This document shows, one piece after another, positions 52,188 to 60,900 of a stretch of DNA of 64,000 nt; the stretch's first letter is position 1; every line of letters begins with the position of its first letter. This DNA comes from Coriobacteriaceae bacterium AM113-163 (GTDB taxonomy: Bacteria; Actinomycetota; Coriobacteriia; Coriobacteriales; Coriobacteriaceae): NCBI GenBank assembly GCA_027673765.1, contig JAQDWB010000002.1, positions 125,743 to 189,742 on the forward strand, given 5' to 3'. Under the pieces are notes generated by a model, which ran no database searches, was not told the DNA's origin, and was given only the letters and a program-made list of their open reading frames with translations. The translations under genes were made by a program, and so were the position numbers.

Positions 52188-53783
52188 CTACGCGCGGATA
52201 ACCTTGTCGACGTTTTGCAGCTGCAGCTCGTCGCCATCCTGACCCTCGATGCGCACGTTCTGCAGGTCGAGGACTTTCACGTTCTGCGCGATGATGCCCT
52301 GGCGCACCATGGGCTCCACGCCGCAGGCCATGACCGGCACAAAGGGCTCGGCATCGGCGGCAAAGGTCACATGGACATCCTGGAACGTCAGGCGCGTCAC
52401 CTTGCTCTCGGGAAGGCCCGTGATATAGGCCGCGGCCGCATGGCAGTTGGTGGCCTCGATATCGCAAAACGTCGTGGCGCCAAAGCCGGGCGTACGGTCG
52501 TCGACGGGCAGCGCCTCGCGAGACTGCACGTAGTCGGTCTTGCCGTCCTTGTCGCAGAAGTAGAACGAGTTGACCACGAAGGGCGTGAGCACCTTATCCA
52601 TGCGAATGTGCTCGAAGGTGATGCCCTCGTTGACGGCGTCCTTGCCGCGTCCGCGGCGTGTCTTGACGCGCAGGCCGCGGTCGGTGCGCTCAAAGAGGCA
52701 CTTGCTCACGGTGAGGTCCTTGATGCCGCCGGCGGCCTCGGATCCCAGCACCACGGCACCGTGGCCGTCGTGCATGTAGCAGTGCGAGATCAGCACGTCG
52801 TGCGTGGCGGGACGGAGCTCGGGTTCAATGCCCAGTTTGCCGCTCTTGATGGCGATGCAGTCGTCCCCCACCGAGAACTGACAGCCAAGGATGCGGACAA
52901 AACCGCAGCTCTCGGGATCGAAACCGTCGGTGTTGTGGGAGTTCTTGGGACCCTCGATGGACAGGCACAGGGCATCGACGTGCTCGCACAGAATGGGATG
53001 GATATTCCACGCCGGGCTGTTGCGCACGGTAAAGCCGGCAAGGCTCACGTTTTCGCACTCGGACAGGAAAATCATGCGCGGGCGGGCGACCTCGCGGCCC
53101 TCCTCGGGACGGAAGATGTTCTTAAAGTCCTTGTTCCACCAGTTGTCCTCGGCAAAATCGGTCTGGCCGTCGATGGCGCCGCGGCCATAGATGCACACGT
53201 CGTGCACGCTCAGGCCCGTAAAGGTCGAACAGTAGGTCGAGAAGCTCTCGCCCTCCCAGCGGCCCAGGGGCAGCATGTCGGTGCCGGCATACCCGGCGCC
53301 CTCGTCGCCCGTGACCGTGCCCGGAATGTAGGCAAGCGCCGCGCGGTCGTGACGGGCCAGCAGCACCGCGCCCTCGGCAAGCTCGATGTTGATATTGCTC
53401 TTAAGGAAGAGGGACTTGATGCGGTAGTTGCCGGCGGGGATCAGCACGCGCCCGCCCTTGGGGCAGGCCATGATGGCAGCCTGAATGTTGGTGGTGTCAT
53501 CGTGCTCGGCATCGCCCTTGGCTCCGCAGTCGCGAACGTTGATGGTAAAGGGCTCCGCCGGCGTGGTGACGCCTACGCTCAACTCGCGCTCGCCGCAGAC
53601 AAAGCGGATCAGGTTGCGCTTGCCGGGGGTCAGGCCATCGACATAGGTCTCGACCGTATTCGTGGTACCGGCGGGCTCATCGTTGACAAAGATCTCCCAC
53701 GTATCGGCACAGGTAAAGTAGCCGCCATCGTCGAGCTCGATAACGGCCGCGCGGGCATTGCGCCAGATAACGTTCGTCTCCAT
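52188..53783 (-). CDS. GH28 polygalacturonase
   Basis: A 531-aa enzyme that cuts galacturonan. The GH28 motifs NTDGFD, GDDCIAIKSG and DGHGAVVLGSE hold the catalytic Asp residues. A short N-terminal beta-sandwich-like domain (about 1-85) precedes the beta-helix, and this form is common in exo-acting enzymes. No signal peptide is present, so it works on oligogalacturonates inside the cell. GAGGGAG precedes ATG 53783. It lies downstream of the GPH symporter that would bring in the oligomers. Confidence 0.93.
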   Translation of the reverse strand: METNVIWRNARAAVIELDDGGYFTCADTWEIFVNDEPAGTTNTVETYVDGLTPGKRNLIRFVCGERELSVGVTTPAEPFTINVRDCGAKGDAEHDDTTNIQAAIMACPKGGRVLIPAGNYRIKSLFLKSNINIELAEGAVLLARHDRAALAYIPGTVTGDEGAGYAGTDMLPLGRWEGESFSTYCSTFTGLSVHDVCIYGRGAIDGQTDFAEDNWWNKDFKNIFRPEEGREVARPRMIFLSECENVSLAGFTVRNSPAWNIHPILCEHVDALCLSIEGPKNSHNTDGFDPESCGFVRILGCQFSVGDDCIAIKSGKLGIEPELRPATHDVLISHCYMHDGHGAVVLGSEAAGGIKDLTVSKCLFERTDRGLRVKTRRGRGKDAVNEGITFEHIRMDKVLTPFVVNSFYFCDKDGKTDYVQSREALPVDDRTPGFGATTFCDIEATNCHAAAAYITGLPESKVTRLTFQDVHVTFAADAEPFVPVMACGVEPMVRQGIIAQNVKVLDLQNVRIEGQDGDELQLQNVDKVIRA

Positions 53784-53829
53784 GGGTCTCTCCCTCAAAT
53801 GTAATCAGAAGTTCATACTACTCGTTTTT

Positions 53830-53874
53830 AAAAAAGGGCCGTACCCGCCGGTGGATCTCCGGTGGCACGGCCCT
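53830..53874 (-). terminator. Intrinsic terminator of the GPH symporter gene
   Basis: AGGGCCGT (53835-53842) pairs with ACGGCCCT (53867-53874) around an inner GCCGG/CCGG stem. The minus strand continues with TTTTTTAAAAA. It is 24 bases past the stop codon. Confidence 0.82.
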
Positions 53875-53897
53875 GTGGTTTGGACGATGCGCCTGCC

Positions 53898-55457
53898 CTA
53901 CTCGGCGGGAATTACGCTGCCGTCCTGGAAGCCAACATTGTTGTGGGCGAAGCAGTCCTCGTACTTAAAGCCGGAGAGCTCCTCGCAAAGCGCCTTGACC
54001 TCGGGCTTGACGTCGGCCATCTTGCCACCCTCCTTGACACGGTGGATCTCGTCGCAAAGGATGTCGCACTGCTCCTTGTCAATCTTGATGCCGCGGGCAA
54101 GGACGGCCGCGAGCAGGAAGAAGCCGGCGCAGCCGATGAGCATGTAGCCGCAGATGTACAGAGGCACGGTGGCGGGCTGGGTCACGGCGTCGCTGTTGCC
54201 GGCGGTCTGAATGAAGCCGGAGGCAGCAAGGACGATAGCCCATACGTTGACGGCAACAGCCTGGGCGATCTGCTGGCAGAGCTGCTGTGCGGAGCTGTAG
54301 ATGCCCTCGCGACGACGCAGGGTGATGAGCTCATCGACATCGGGGATGTAGTTGAGCAGAACATCGGGCAGATACTGGAAGCCAACGTAGAAGAACTTCC
54401 AGATGGCGAAGATGATGGGGTAGGCGATCATGGCGATGGCGACCGTGGAGGTGCCGTTGATCTGACCAAAGGCGAAGTAGTTGTAGGCGATGATGCACGC
54501 GGCGCAACCGACGTTTGCCAGGTACCAAGACTTGTGGAAGCCCTTCTTGGCCATGAGGGCGACCCAGATGGCGGTGCAGACGATAGCGACGACCTTGCCG
54601 GGCATCTCCATCACGGACTCGTAGGACTTAGGAATCTGCAGACAGTAGACGATGAAGAAGGACAGGCACGCAGACCAGCAGGCAGCGGCGAGCTTCGTGG
54701 AGACCTGCGCATACAGGACCTTGCGGAAGGACTTGTTGCGGAAGGTAGAGATAACGTCGATGAAAAACTTCTTGATACCCTCGCCGACGCTCTCGATCTT
54801 CTCCTGAGCGACCTCTTCGGGGGTGTGCTCCCACGTAGACAGGTACACGCAGAGCAGCGAGATTGCCATGACCGAAGCGTTAATCGTAGCAATAATGAAG
54901 TAGCTGAACGGGTTGGTCTCGCCGAAGGTGCCAAAGCCAAAGCCGACGAGTGCTGCCATCAGGAAGCCGGCGGCGTTACCAAAGAGGTGCTTGTAGCCGG
55001 TGAGGTACGTACGCTCCTTGAAGTCATCGGTCATCTCGATGGTAAGCGGCGACAGGTTGGCGGTGCAGAACGTGTACGCGACGTTGTAGATCAGGTACAA
55101 CACAAAGTAGTACGGGAAACCAAACGGCGTAGCCACAAAGATGAGCGGCTCGGCGACCATCATCGGGATAGCCAGCAAGATCCAGAAACGGCGGCGGCCA
55201 AAGATGCGGCCGATCTTAGTAGCGTAGAAGTTATCGGCCACAAAGCCCATGAGCGGGCACAGAATGGCGTTGAGATAGATGGCGAACGAGCTGATCAGCG
55301 CAGCCTCGCCTGCGGACAGACCGCACTCCGTGGACAGGAACAGCACCATGTAGCTGTGCGTAAAGCTCAGGGCACCGGAGTTGAGCATGCCGCCCATACC
55401 AAAGCCCAAGCGCGTCCAGAATGTGATCTTGCGCTTTTTACCGATCTTGTTAGTCAT
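53898..55457 (-). CDS. GPH-family sugar:cation symporter (oligogalacturonide/uronide)
   Basis: A 519-aa membrane protein with about 12 segments of the glycoside-pentoside-hexuronide family (start TRLGFGMGGMLNSGALSF, LMGFVADNFYATKIGRIFGRRRFWIL, central DVDELITLRRREGIYSS). In this locus it most likely imports galacturonate or short pectin oligomers with a cation. GGGAG precedes ATG 55457. Three regulon operators lie in the 250 bases upstream, one over the -35 region, so transport is controlled with uxaC. Confidence 0.9.
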   Translation of the reverse strand: MTNKIGKKRKITFWTRLGFGMGGMLNSGALSFTHSYMVLFLSTECGLSAGEAALISSFAIYLNAILCPLMGFVADNFYATKIGRIFGRRRFWILLAIPMMVAEPLIFVATPFGFPYYFVLYLIYNVAYTFCTANLSPLTIEMTDDFKERTYLTGYKHLFGNAAGFLMAALVGFGFGTFGETNPFSYFIIATINASVMAISLLCVYLSTWEHTPEEVAQEKIESVGEGIKKFFIDVISTFRNKSFRKVLYAQVSTKLAAACWSACLSFFIVYCLQIPKSYESVMEMPGKVVAIVCTAIWVALMAKKGFHKSWYLANVGCAACIIAYNYFAFGQINGTSTVAIAMIAYPIIFAIWKFFYVGFQYLPDVLLNYIPDVDELITLRRREGIYSSAQQLCQQIAQAVAVNVWAIVLAASGFIQTAGNSDAVTQPATVPLYICGYMLIGCAGFFLLAAVLARGIKIDKEQCDILCDEIHRVKEGGKMADVKPEVKALCEELSGFKYEDCFAHNNVGFQDGSVIPAE

Positions 55458-55542
55458 CGAGCTCCCTCTCTTTTCTCGATTGTCTTGTAACAAGACATTG
55501 GAGTCCATACCGATGTCTGTCTGCATATCGCCCACTCGTAGG

Positions 55543-55554
55543 GTGAACGTTTAG
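55543..55554 (-). promoter_or_regulatory. Uronate-regulon operator, symporter site 1
   Basis: GTGAACGTTTAG, nine of twelve matches to the palindrome, lies just downstream of the candidate -10 CATAAT (minus strand 55564-55559). Confidence 0.6.
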
Positions 55555-55582
55555 CTAGATTATGCGCGATTGCATATGATAG

Positions 55583-55594
55583 GTGAACGTTCAC
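55583..55594 (-). promoter_or_regulatory. Uronate-regulon operator, symporter site 2 (perfect)
   Basis: GTGAACGTTCAC is the perfect palindrome and overlaps a -35-like TTCACC, which is 17 bases from the -10 CATAAT. A repressor here would exclude RNA polymerase. Confidence 0.72.
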
Positions 55595-55609
55595 TTGTAT
55601 ATTATCCTT

Positions 55610-55636
55610 GAACGGTCGTTTTTTGCCGTTAAACGG
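55610..55636. promoter_or_regulatory. 27-nt element shared with the uxaC upstream region
   Basis: Begins GAACGGTCG and ends TTAAACGG. It agrees with 60560-60586 at 23 of 27 positions and at a similar distance upstream of the operators. It may bind a second regulator. Confidence 0.5.
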
Positions 55637-55703
55637 ACATCTGACTTGAAAAAAAATCACGATTACATGGGTATTGAGTGGGTTTATATTTGAGGTCGAT
55701 TAG

Positions 55704-55715
55704 GTGAACGTTTAT
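55704..55715 (-). promoter_or_regulatory. Uronate-regulon operator, distal symporter site 3
   Basis: GTGAACGTTTAT lies about 120 bases upstream of the perfect site, within reach of DNA looping by a LacI-type tetramer or dimer pair. It is also behind uxaA. No gene lies in this gap (55458-55837). Confidence 0.5.
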
Positions 55716-55764
55716 TGTTTTCGCCGCTCCCGTACCCTCAGGAAGACACGCCCGAACAGACAGA

Positions 55765-55806
55765 ACAAACATGGCCCCGCCGGGAACACTCCCGACGGGG
55801 CCATGG
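55765..55806 (-). terminator. Terminator of the uxaCBA operon
   Basis: CATGGCCCCG (55771-55780) pairs with 55797-55806, and CGGGA (55782-55786) with TCCCG (55791-55795). On the minus strand the stem is followed by TTTGTTCTGT. It lies 32 bases after the uxaA stop. Confidence 0.8.
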
Positions 55807-55837
55807 TCAATAGCGCCCTATGCGAACCCATTTAACG

Positions 55838-57322
55838 CTACAGGCAGACGCCATCCTTCCAAATGCTGATCTCGTGGCAGCCGCGACGCTCGGCACTCGT
55901 AAGCTTGCCGCTCGCCGTTTCTAGCACCAGCTGGTACAGGTCGTGGGCAGCCTCGTCGAGCGTACGCTCGCCCGTGGCGACCACGCCGGCGTTAAAGTCC
56001 ATCCAGTTGGCCTTGTGGTCGCACAGACGCTGGTTGGTGAACACCTTGAGGGTAGGCGCCGGTGCGCCAAACGGCGTGCCGCGGCCGGTCGAGAACAGGA
56101 TTACGTGGCAGCCGGCAGCCGTCAGGGCCGTGGTGGATACCATGTCGTTACCCGGGCCACACAGCATGTTCAGGCCATGCTTGGTAGCCTGACCGGCATA
56201 CGGCAGTACGTCGACGATGGGGGCAGATCCGCCCTTTTGCACGCAGCCGCAGCTCTTGTCCTCGAGCGTGGTAATACCGCCGTCCTTGTTACCGGGACTC
56301 GGGTTCTCATAGACGACCTCACCATGGCTGATAAAGTAGTCCTTAAAGCCGTTGAGCATGTCGGCAGCTGCGTTAAAGACGTCCTGGCTCTCACAGCGAT
56401 CGAGCAGAATGCTCTCCGCGCCAAACATCTCGGGAACCTCGGTGAGCACCGACGTGCCGCCGCGGGCGACAACCATATCGCTCACGCGACCGATCGTGGG
56501 GTTGGCGGTAATGCCCGAAAGACCGTCAGAGCCGCCGCACTTAAGGCCAATGACCAGCTCGGAGGCAGGAATGGACTCACGCTTGGCCTGCTTGGCCAGG
56601 TCGGCAAGCTCGGACAGGATCTTGTGACCCTCGACCTGCTCGTCGGCTACATCCTGGCAGGCGAGGAATCGAACGCGCTCGCGATCAAAGTCACCGAGCT
56701 CGTCGAGTACCTGCTGGTGCGTGCAGTTTTCGCAACCGAGGGACAGGAACAGCACACCCGCAGCGTTTGCGTGACGCGAGAGCGCCACCAGCAGACGGCG
56801 CGTCTGGGCATGGTCGGCACCGGTCTGCGAGCAGCCAAAGGGATGCGGGAAGTAGTAAACGCCCTCCAGCGAGCCCTCGACCAGATCCTGAGCCTGCTCG
56901 CACATGGCACGTGCGGCCTCGTTGACGCAGCCGACCGTGGGGATGATCCACAGCTCGTTGCGCGTGGCGGCGCGGCCATCGGCGCGACGGAAGCCCATAA
57001 AGGTCTCGGGCTCAACCGGCTCAACGACCGGATGCGTCGGGTTGTAAGCGTACTCGACCTCGCCCGAAAGGTTGGTCTTGACGTTATGCGTATGAAGCCA
57101 CTGACCGGGCTGGATGTCGCCCGTCACGTGACCGATAGGAAGACCGTACTTGACGACGTCCTCCCCCGCCGCAATGGCACGCACGGCCATCTTGTGGCCC
57201 TGCGGAATATCCTCCGCGGCAACGACCTCGCCCACCCCGGGAACCGCGACGGCGGTGCCCTTGGCAAGCGGCGACAGCGCGACGATCACGTTGTCGGCCG
57301 GATTGATCTGGATAGTATTCAT
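55838..57322 (-). CDS. uxaA: Altronate dehydratase
   Basis: Converts altronate to KDG, the last step before KdgK. The 494-aa protein has the short SAF N-terminal domain (about 1-95, MAVRAIAAGEDVVKYGLPIG) and the large catalytic domain with conserved Cys and Asp (GCSQTGADHAQ, LKCGGSDGLSGITANP, EDKSCGCVQKG). It is last in uxaC-uxaB-uxaA, with 78 bases to uxaB. Its binding site, AGGA, is somewhat far from the ATG. The identification is secure. Confidence 0.95.
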   Translation of the reverse strand: MNTIQINPADNVIVALSPLAKGTAVAVPGVGEVVAAEDIPQGHKMAVRAIAAGEDVVKYGLPIGHVTGDIQPGQWLHTHNVKTNLSGEVEYAYNPTHPVVEPVEPETFMGFRRADGRAATRNELWIIPTVGCVNEAARAMCEQAQDLVEGSLEGVYYFPHPFGCSQTGADHAQTRRLLVALSRHANAAGVLFLSLGCENCTHQQVLDELGDFDRERVRFLACQDVADEQVEGHKILSELADLAKQAKRESIPASELVIGLKCGGSDGLSGITANPTIGRVSDMVVARGGTSVLTEVPEMFGAESILLDRCESQDVFNAAADMLNGFKDYFISHGEVVYENPSPGNKDGGITTLEDKSCGCVQKGGSAPIVDVLPYAGQATKHGLNMLCGPGNDMVSTTALTAAGCHVILFSTGRGTPFGAPAPTLKVFTNQRLCDHKANWMDFNAGVVATGERTLDEAAHDLYQLVLETASGKLTSAERRGCHEISIWKDGVCL

Positions 57323-57364
57323 TACAAAGAGTCCTAACCCTACAGGTTGAGCAGAAGTCAGCGG

Positions 57365-57390
57365 GCGCCCGCCAGTTGCCCGGCGGGCGC
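57365..57390 (-). promoter_or_regulatory. Intercistronic hairpin between uxaB and uxaA
   Basis: GCGCCCGCC (57365-57373) and GGCGGGCGC (57382-57390) make a 9-bp GC stem with no T-run, 10 bases past the uxaB stop. It may protect the upstream mRNA or lower uxaA expression. Confidence 0.5.
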
Positions 57391-57400
57391 ACAGAAGGAT

Positions 57401-58915
57401 TTAGGCCTGGGCGTTGGCAAATGCCTGCTTGGCGCCCTCGGCGCGCACAACGGCAAGCGCGTTGACGACAAACTCCTCAAGGCCGGCGATCTGCGTAAGG
57501 TCCTCGCCCCACATCTGCTCGTTGCTGAGCACGTCGTGCACCAGCTCGGCATCGTCTGCACCGGCGTGGGCGGCGTAGAAATCGAGCACGAAGGCATCGT
57601 CCTGAGCGGTGTACTCGGTGCCGTCGGCGCGGCGCAGGTGCAGGCCATCGCCCTCGCGAGCAACGAGCTCCTGCGTATAGAAGGCAATGAGCGTAGCGAG
57701 GCTCGTCGCCAGGCACTTGGGCAGGTTGCCGGTCTCGGCAACATAGTCCTTGAGCGTGGGCAGGTCGCGAGCACGCCATTTGGCGGTTGAGTTGAGGCAA
57801 ATGGAGAGCAGCGCGTGGTCGATAAACGGGTTGTCGAAGCGGTTCTCGACGGCGGCGGCAAAGGCCTTGCAGTCCTCGACATCCAGATCGGCGGCAAGCG
57901 TCGGGATGACCTCGTCGTAGAGCATGGTGTTCATGAAGCCGCGAACGGTCTCGTCATGCATGCAATCGCGCACGATGTCAAAGCCGGCAACCCAGGAGCC
58001 CGGAACAAAGGCAGTGTGGGCGCCGTTGAGGATGCGGACCTTGCGCTTCTTGTACGGGGTGACATCGGGGGTCACAAAGACGCCCGGCAGGCCGGCCTTC
58101 ACGAAGGGCAGACGCTCCTTGAGCGACTCATCGCCCTGGATGCCCCACATCTGGAAGGGCTCGCGCACGGCCAGGAAAGGATCCTCGTAGCCCAGGCGCT
58201 CGGCCACGGCAGCGGCCTCCTTGGGGTCGCGGATGCGGCCGGGGACGATAGTGTCGACGAGCGTGGTGCAGACGGTGCAGTCGTTGGCCATCCACTGCGC
58301 AAACTCGTCCTCCCAGCCCCAGTCGCTCACGTACTGGTTCATGATGCGCAGCAGCTCCTCGCCGTTGTGATCGATGAGTTCGCAGGCGAGCACGATGACG
58401 CCCGGCTTGCCGGCGGCCCAGCGGGTGTGGAGCACCTGGGCAAGCTTAGCGGGGAAGCTCGCGGGCGGCATGTCGTCGGCCTTGCAGGACGGATCGTAGG
58501 CAATGCCAGCCTCGGTGGTGTTGGAGACGATAATCTCCAAATCGTCGGAGACGGCGACCTCCATCATGGCGCGGTAGTCGTCCTCGCGATACGGATTGAG
58601 ACAGCGGCTGCAGGCGCTGATCACGCGGGACTCGTCGACCGTGTTGCCGCTCTCCTTGCCGCGCACCAGCACGGTGTACAGGTCATCCTGAGCGTTAATG
58701 CCGTCGGCAAAGCCAAAGGCACCGCTGATGGGCTGGACCATGACAACCTTGCCGTTCCAGCCGGTTGCCTCGTTGCCCATGTCAAAGAAGCGGTCGACGA
58801 AGGCGCGCAGGAAATTGCCCTCGCCAAACTGCAGAACCTTCTCGGGCGCGTCCTTGGGCAGCAGGTAGCCCTTGTAGCCGATCTTCTCGAGCGTCTCGTA
58901 GCTGATGTTCTCCAT
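57401..58915 (-). CDS. uxaB: Tagaturonate reductase (altronate oxidoreductase)
   Basis: Reduces tagaturonate to altronate with NADH, the second step of galacturonate breakdown. The 504-aa protein is of the polyol/mannitol dehydrogenase family (VLQFGEGNFLRAFVDRFFD for the dinucleotide, and KKRKVRILNGAHTAFVPG with the catalytic Lys). AAGGAG precedes the ATG. The context between uxaC and uxaA decides the substrate. Confidence 0.93.
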   Translation of the reverse strand: MENISYETLEKIGYKGYLLPKDAPEKVLQFGEGNFLRAFVDRFFDMGNEATGWNGKVVMVQPISGAFGFADGINAQDDLYTVLVRGKESGNTVDESRVISACSRCLNPYREDDYRAMMEVAVSDDLEIIVSNTTEAGIAYDPSCKADDMPPASFPAKLAQVLHTRWAAGKPGVIVLACELIDHNGEELLRIMNQYVSDWGWEDEFAQWMANDCTVCTTLVDTIVPGRIRDPKEAAAVAERLGYEDPFLAVREPFQMWGIQGDESLKERLPFVKAGLPGVFVTPDVTPYKKRKVRILNGAHTAFVPGSWVAGFDIVRDCMHDETVRGFMNTMLYDEVIPTLAADLDVEDCKAFAAAVENRFDNPFIDHALLSICLNSTAKWRARDLPTLKDYVAETGNLPKCLATSLATLIAFYTQELVAREGDGLHLRRADGTEYTAQDDAFVLDFYAAHAGADDAELVHDVLSNEQMWGEDLTQIAGLEEFVVNALAVVRAEGAKQAFANAQA

Positions 58916-59011
58916 CGATGTCTCTCCTTAGATTGCTGTTAGCGTGCAGGCAAAACGGGGGCGCCGCGTGTGGCAACGGCGCTCCCGAGTTCGGTGTGAT
59001 TCGATGCGGGT

Positions 59012-60439
59012 TTAGGCCTCGACGGTATCCAGGTCAAAGCCAAAGTAGCGGACCGCGTTGTTGTAGCTAATGTCGCGCACGATGGCTCCCAGCAGCTCCA
59101 TGTCGGCCGGATACTTGCCCTGCTCGACCCACTCGCCGATCACGCCGCACAGCACGCGACGGAAGTACTCATGACGCGGGTAGGACAGGAAGGAGCGGGA
59201 ATCGGTAAGCATGCCCACAAAGTTGCCCAGCACGCCCTCGTTAGCCAGAGCCGTGAGCTGCTCGCGCATACCGATCTCGTTGTCGTTGAACCACCAGGCA
59301 GAGCCGTTCTGGATCTTACCGGCGGTCGGAGCCTCCTGGAAGCAGCCCATCACGGTATCGATCATGGTGTTGTCGATGGGGTTCAGGCTGTACAGAATGG
59401 TCTTGGGCAGACCCGTGGCCTCCTGGATGGAGTTGAGGAAATCGGCCAGCTGGTCGGACGGCGTGTAGTTGGAGATGCAGTCGTAGCCGGTGTCGGGACC
59501 GAGCTTGGCGAACATAGCGCGGTTGTTGTCACGCTTGCAGCCAAAGTGCAGCTGCATGGCCCAGCCAAGGCGGACATACTCGCCGGCGACGAACTGCATA
59601 AAGGCCGTCTTGTACTTGAGGACCTCGTCCTCGGTAAGCGGCTCGGCGGCAAGGCCCTTGGCAAAGATAGTCTCGATCTCGTCGGCGGTAGCCGGAACGT
59701 ACATAACGTAGTCGAGCGCGTGGTCGGAAGCGCGGCAGCCCAGCTCGTGGGCAACGTCGTAGCGCTTGGAGATGGCGGCCTTCATGCCCTCGAAGTCGCT
59801 GATCTCAACGCCAGCAACCTCGGAGAGATGCTTGCAGTAGTCGGCGAACTCCTGGCCACGCTCGATGCGCAGGGCGGCATCGGGGCGCATGGCGGGAACG
59901 ACCTGAACGTCAAAACTGTCGTCGGCGGCAATCTTCTTGTGCCACTCAAAGCTGTCGGCGGGGTCGTCGGTAGTGCAGATCATGCGGACGTTGGACTGCT
60001 TGATCAGGTTGCGGCAGGTAAAGCTGGCCTCAGCGAGCTTGGCGTTGGCAAGGTCCCAGACCTCCTGAGCGGTTTTGCCGTTCAGGACGCCCTCGTAGCC
60101 AAAGTAACGCTTAAGCTCCAGGTGGCTCCACTCAAAGACGGGGTTGCCCACACAACGGCCCAGGGTCTCGGCCCACTTCTGGAACTTCTCGCGAGCAGGG
60201 GCATCGCCGGTAATGAAGCGCTCGTCGACGCCGTTGGCACGCATCAGGCGCCACTTGTAGTGGTCACCGCCCAGCCAAACCTCGGTGATGTTCTCAAAAC
60301 GCTTGTCGTCCCAGATCTCCTTGGGAGAAATGTGGCAGTGGTAGTCAACGATGGGCATGCCCTCGGCAAAGTTGTGGAACAGCTCCTCACCGGTTTTGGT
60401 GCTCAGCAGGAAATCCTGATCGTCCATGAAGTTTTTCAT
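59012..60439 (-). CDS. uxaC: Glucuronate/galacturonate isomerase
   Basis: Converts galacturonate to tagaturonate or glucuronate to fructuronate. The 475-aa protein of the amidohydrolase superfamily has YHCHISPKEIWDD near the start and the usual MICTTDDPADS, GSAWWFNDNE and MLTDSRSFLSYPRHEYFRR segments. AAAGGGG before ATG 60439 sets the start. It heads the uxaCBA operon. One perfect operator and an extended 16-bp palindrome lie upstream. Confidence 0.96.
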   Translation of the reverse strand: MKNFMDDQDFLLSTKTGEELFHNFAEGMPIVDYHCHISPKEIWDDKRFENITEVWLGGDHYKWRLMRANGVDERFITGDAPAREKFQKWAETLGRCVGNPVFEWSHLELKRYFGYEGVLNGKTAQEVWDLANAKLAEASFTCRNLIKQSNVRMICTTDDPADSFEWHKKIAADDSFDVQVVPAMRPDAALRIERGQEFADYCKHLSEVAGVEISDFEGMKAAISKRYDVAHELGCRASDHALDYVMYVPATADEIETIFAKGLAAEPLTEDEVLKYKTAFMQFVAGEYVRLGWAMQLHFGCKRDNNRAMFAKLGPDTGYDCISNYTPSDQLADFLNSIQEATGLPKTILYSLNPIDNTMIDTVMGCFQEAPTAGKIQNGSAWWFNDNEIGMREQLTALANEGVLGNFVGMLTDSRSFLSYPRHEYFRRVLCGVIGEWVEQGKYPADMELLGAIVRDISYNNAVRYFGFDLDTVEA

Positions 60440-60493
60440 CAAACAACCCCTTTGTTGGCGGAGCGGGCGCACGATGCGCTCGTTATCCTCTAG

Positions 60494-60505
60494 GTGAACG
60501 TTCAC
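60494..60505 (-). promoter_or_regulatory. Uronate-regulon operator, uxaC proximal site
   Basis: GTGAACGTTCAC, the perfect palindrome, lies near the expected start of transcription, 55 bases before the uxaC start and next to the candidate -10 TAGTAT (minus strand 60512-60507). Confidence 0.72.
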
Positions 60506-60529
60506 TATACTAATTCATTGCGACTTAAA

Positions 60530-60545
60530 AGGTGAACGTTCACCT
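60530..60545 (-). promoter_or_regulatory. Uronate-regulon operator, uxaC distal site (16-bp palindrome)
   Basis: AGGTGAACGTTCACCT is a perfect 16-bp palindrome, the best copy in the window. It overlaps a -35-like TTCACC 18 bases from TAGTAT. The layout equals that of the symporter promoter. Confidence 0.75.
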
Positions 60546-60559
60546 AACCACCATGGAGT

Positions 60560-60586
60560 GAACGGTCGATTTTGCCCGTTCAACGG
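60560..60586. promoter_or_regulatory. 27-nt element shared with the symporter upstream region
   Basis: Starts GAACGGTCG and contains CCGTTC, the complement of its first six bases, 10 bases on. It agrees with 55610-55636 at 23 of 27 positions. Confidence 0.5.
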
Positions 60587-60648
60587 TTACTGGAGCCGTG
60601 ACTTGTATGTATTGCGAATTGGCAGGCGTCCCCGAATACCGAACTTGA

Positions 60649-60900
60649 GCGCTTTGGCCAGGTGGGTCATGTTCCGCCGTGCATTTTTGGGAGTATTCAG
60701 CATCGGAGCGCACCGCGCACCGTCCTCGACGCCCTATTTGATGCGCATATCGCGCCCGATCGGCATAAAAAAGTGCCTCCGATGGCGATTTACGCCATCG
60801 GAGGCACTTAAAACAGTCGTTCTGAGCCTCTTTCGGAACACGCCATTGCTGAATACTCCAAAAAATGCACGCCGCAAGAGGGGGTACCTGACCAAACGGC
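60649..60900. repeat. About 250-bp element with long imperfect inverted repeats
   Basis: The arm 60675-60702 (CGCCGTGCATTTTTGGGAGT and on to ATTCAGCA) faces its near-complement at 60847-60874. Weaker pairing extends outward to about 60649 and 60900 (TTTGGCCAGGT versus ACCTGACCAAA). The right end touches the stop of the LacI gene. The interior has no gene but holds a perfect terminator hairpin. It resembles a MITE or a repeat-derived terminator block. Confidence 0.6.
60765..60809 (-). terminator. Terminator of the uronate LacI gene, inside the 250-bp element
   Basis: A perfect 17-bp stem, AAGTGCCTCCGATGGCG (60771-60787) with 60793-60809 and a 5-base loop, is followed on the minus strand by TTTTTTATG. 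It is 91 bases past the stop codon. Confidence 0.85.
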
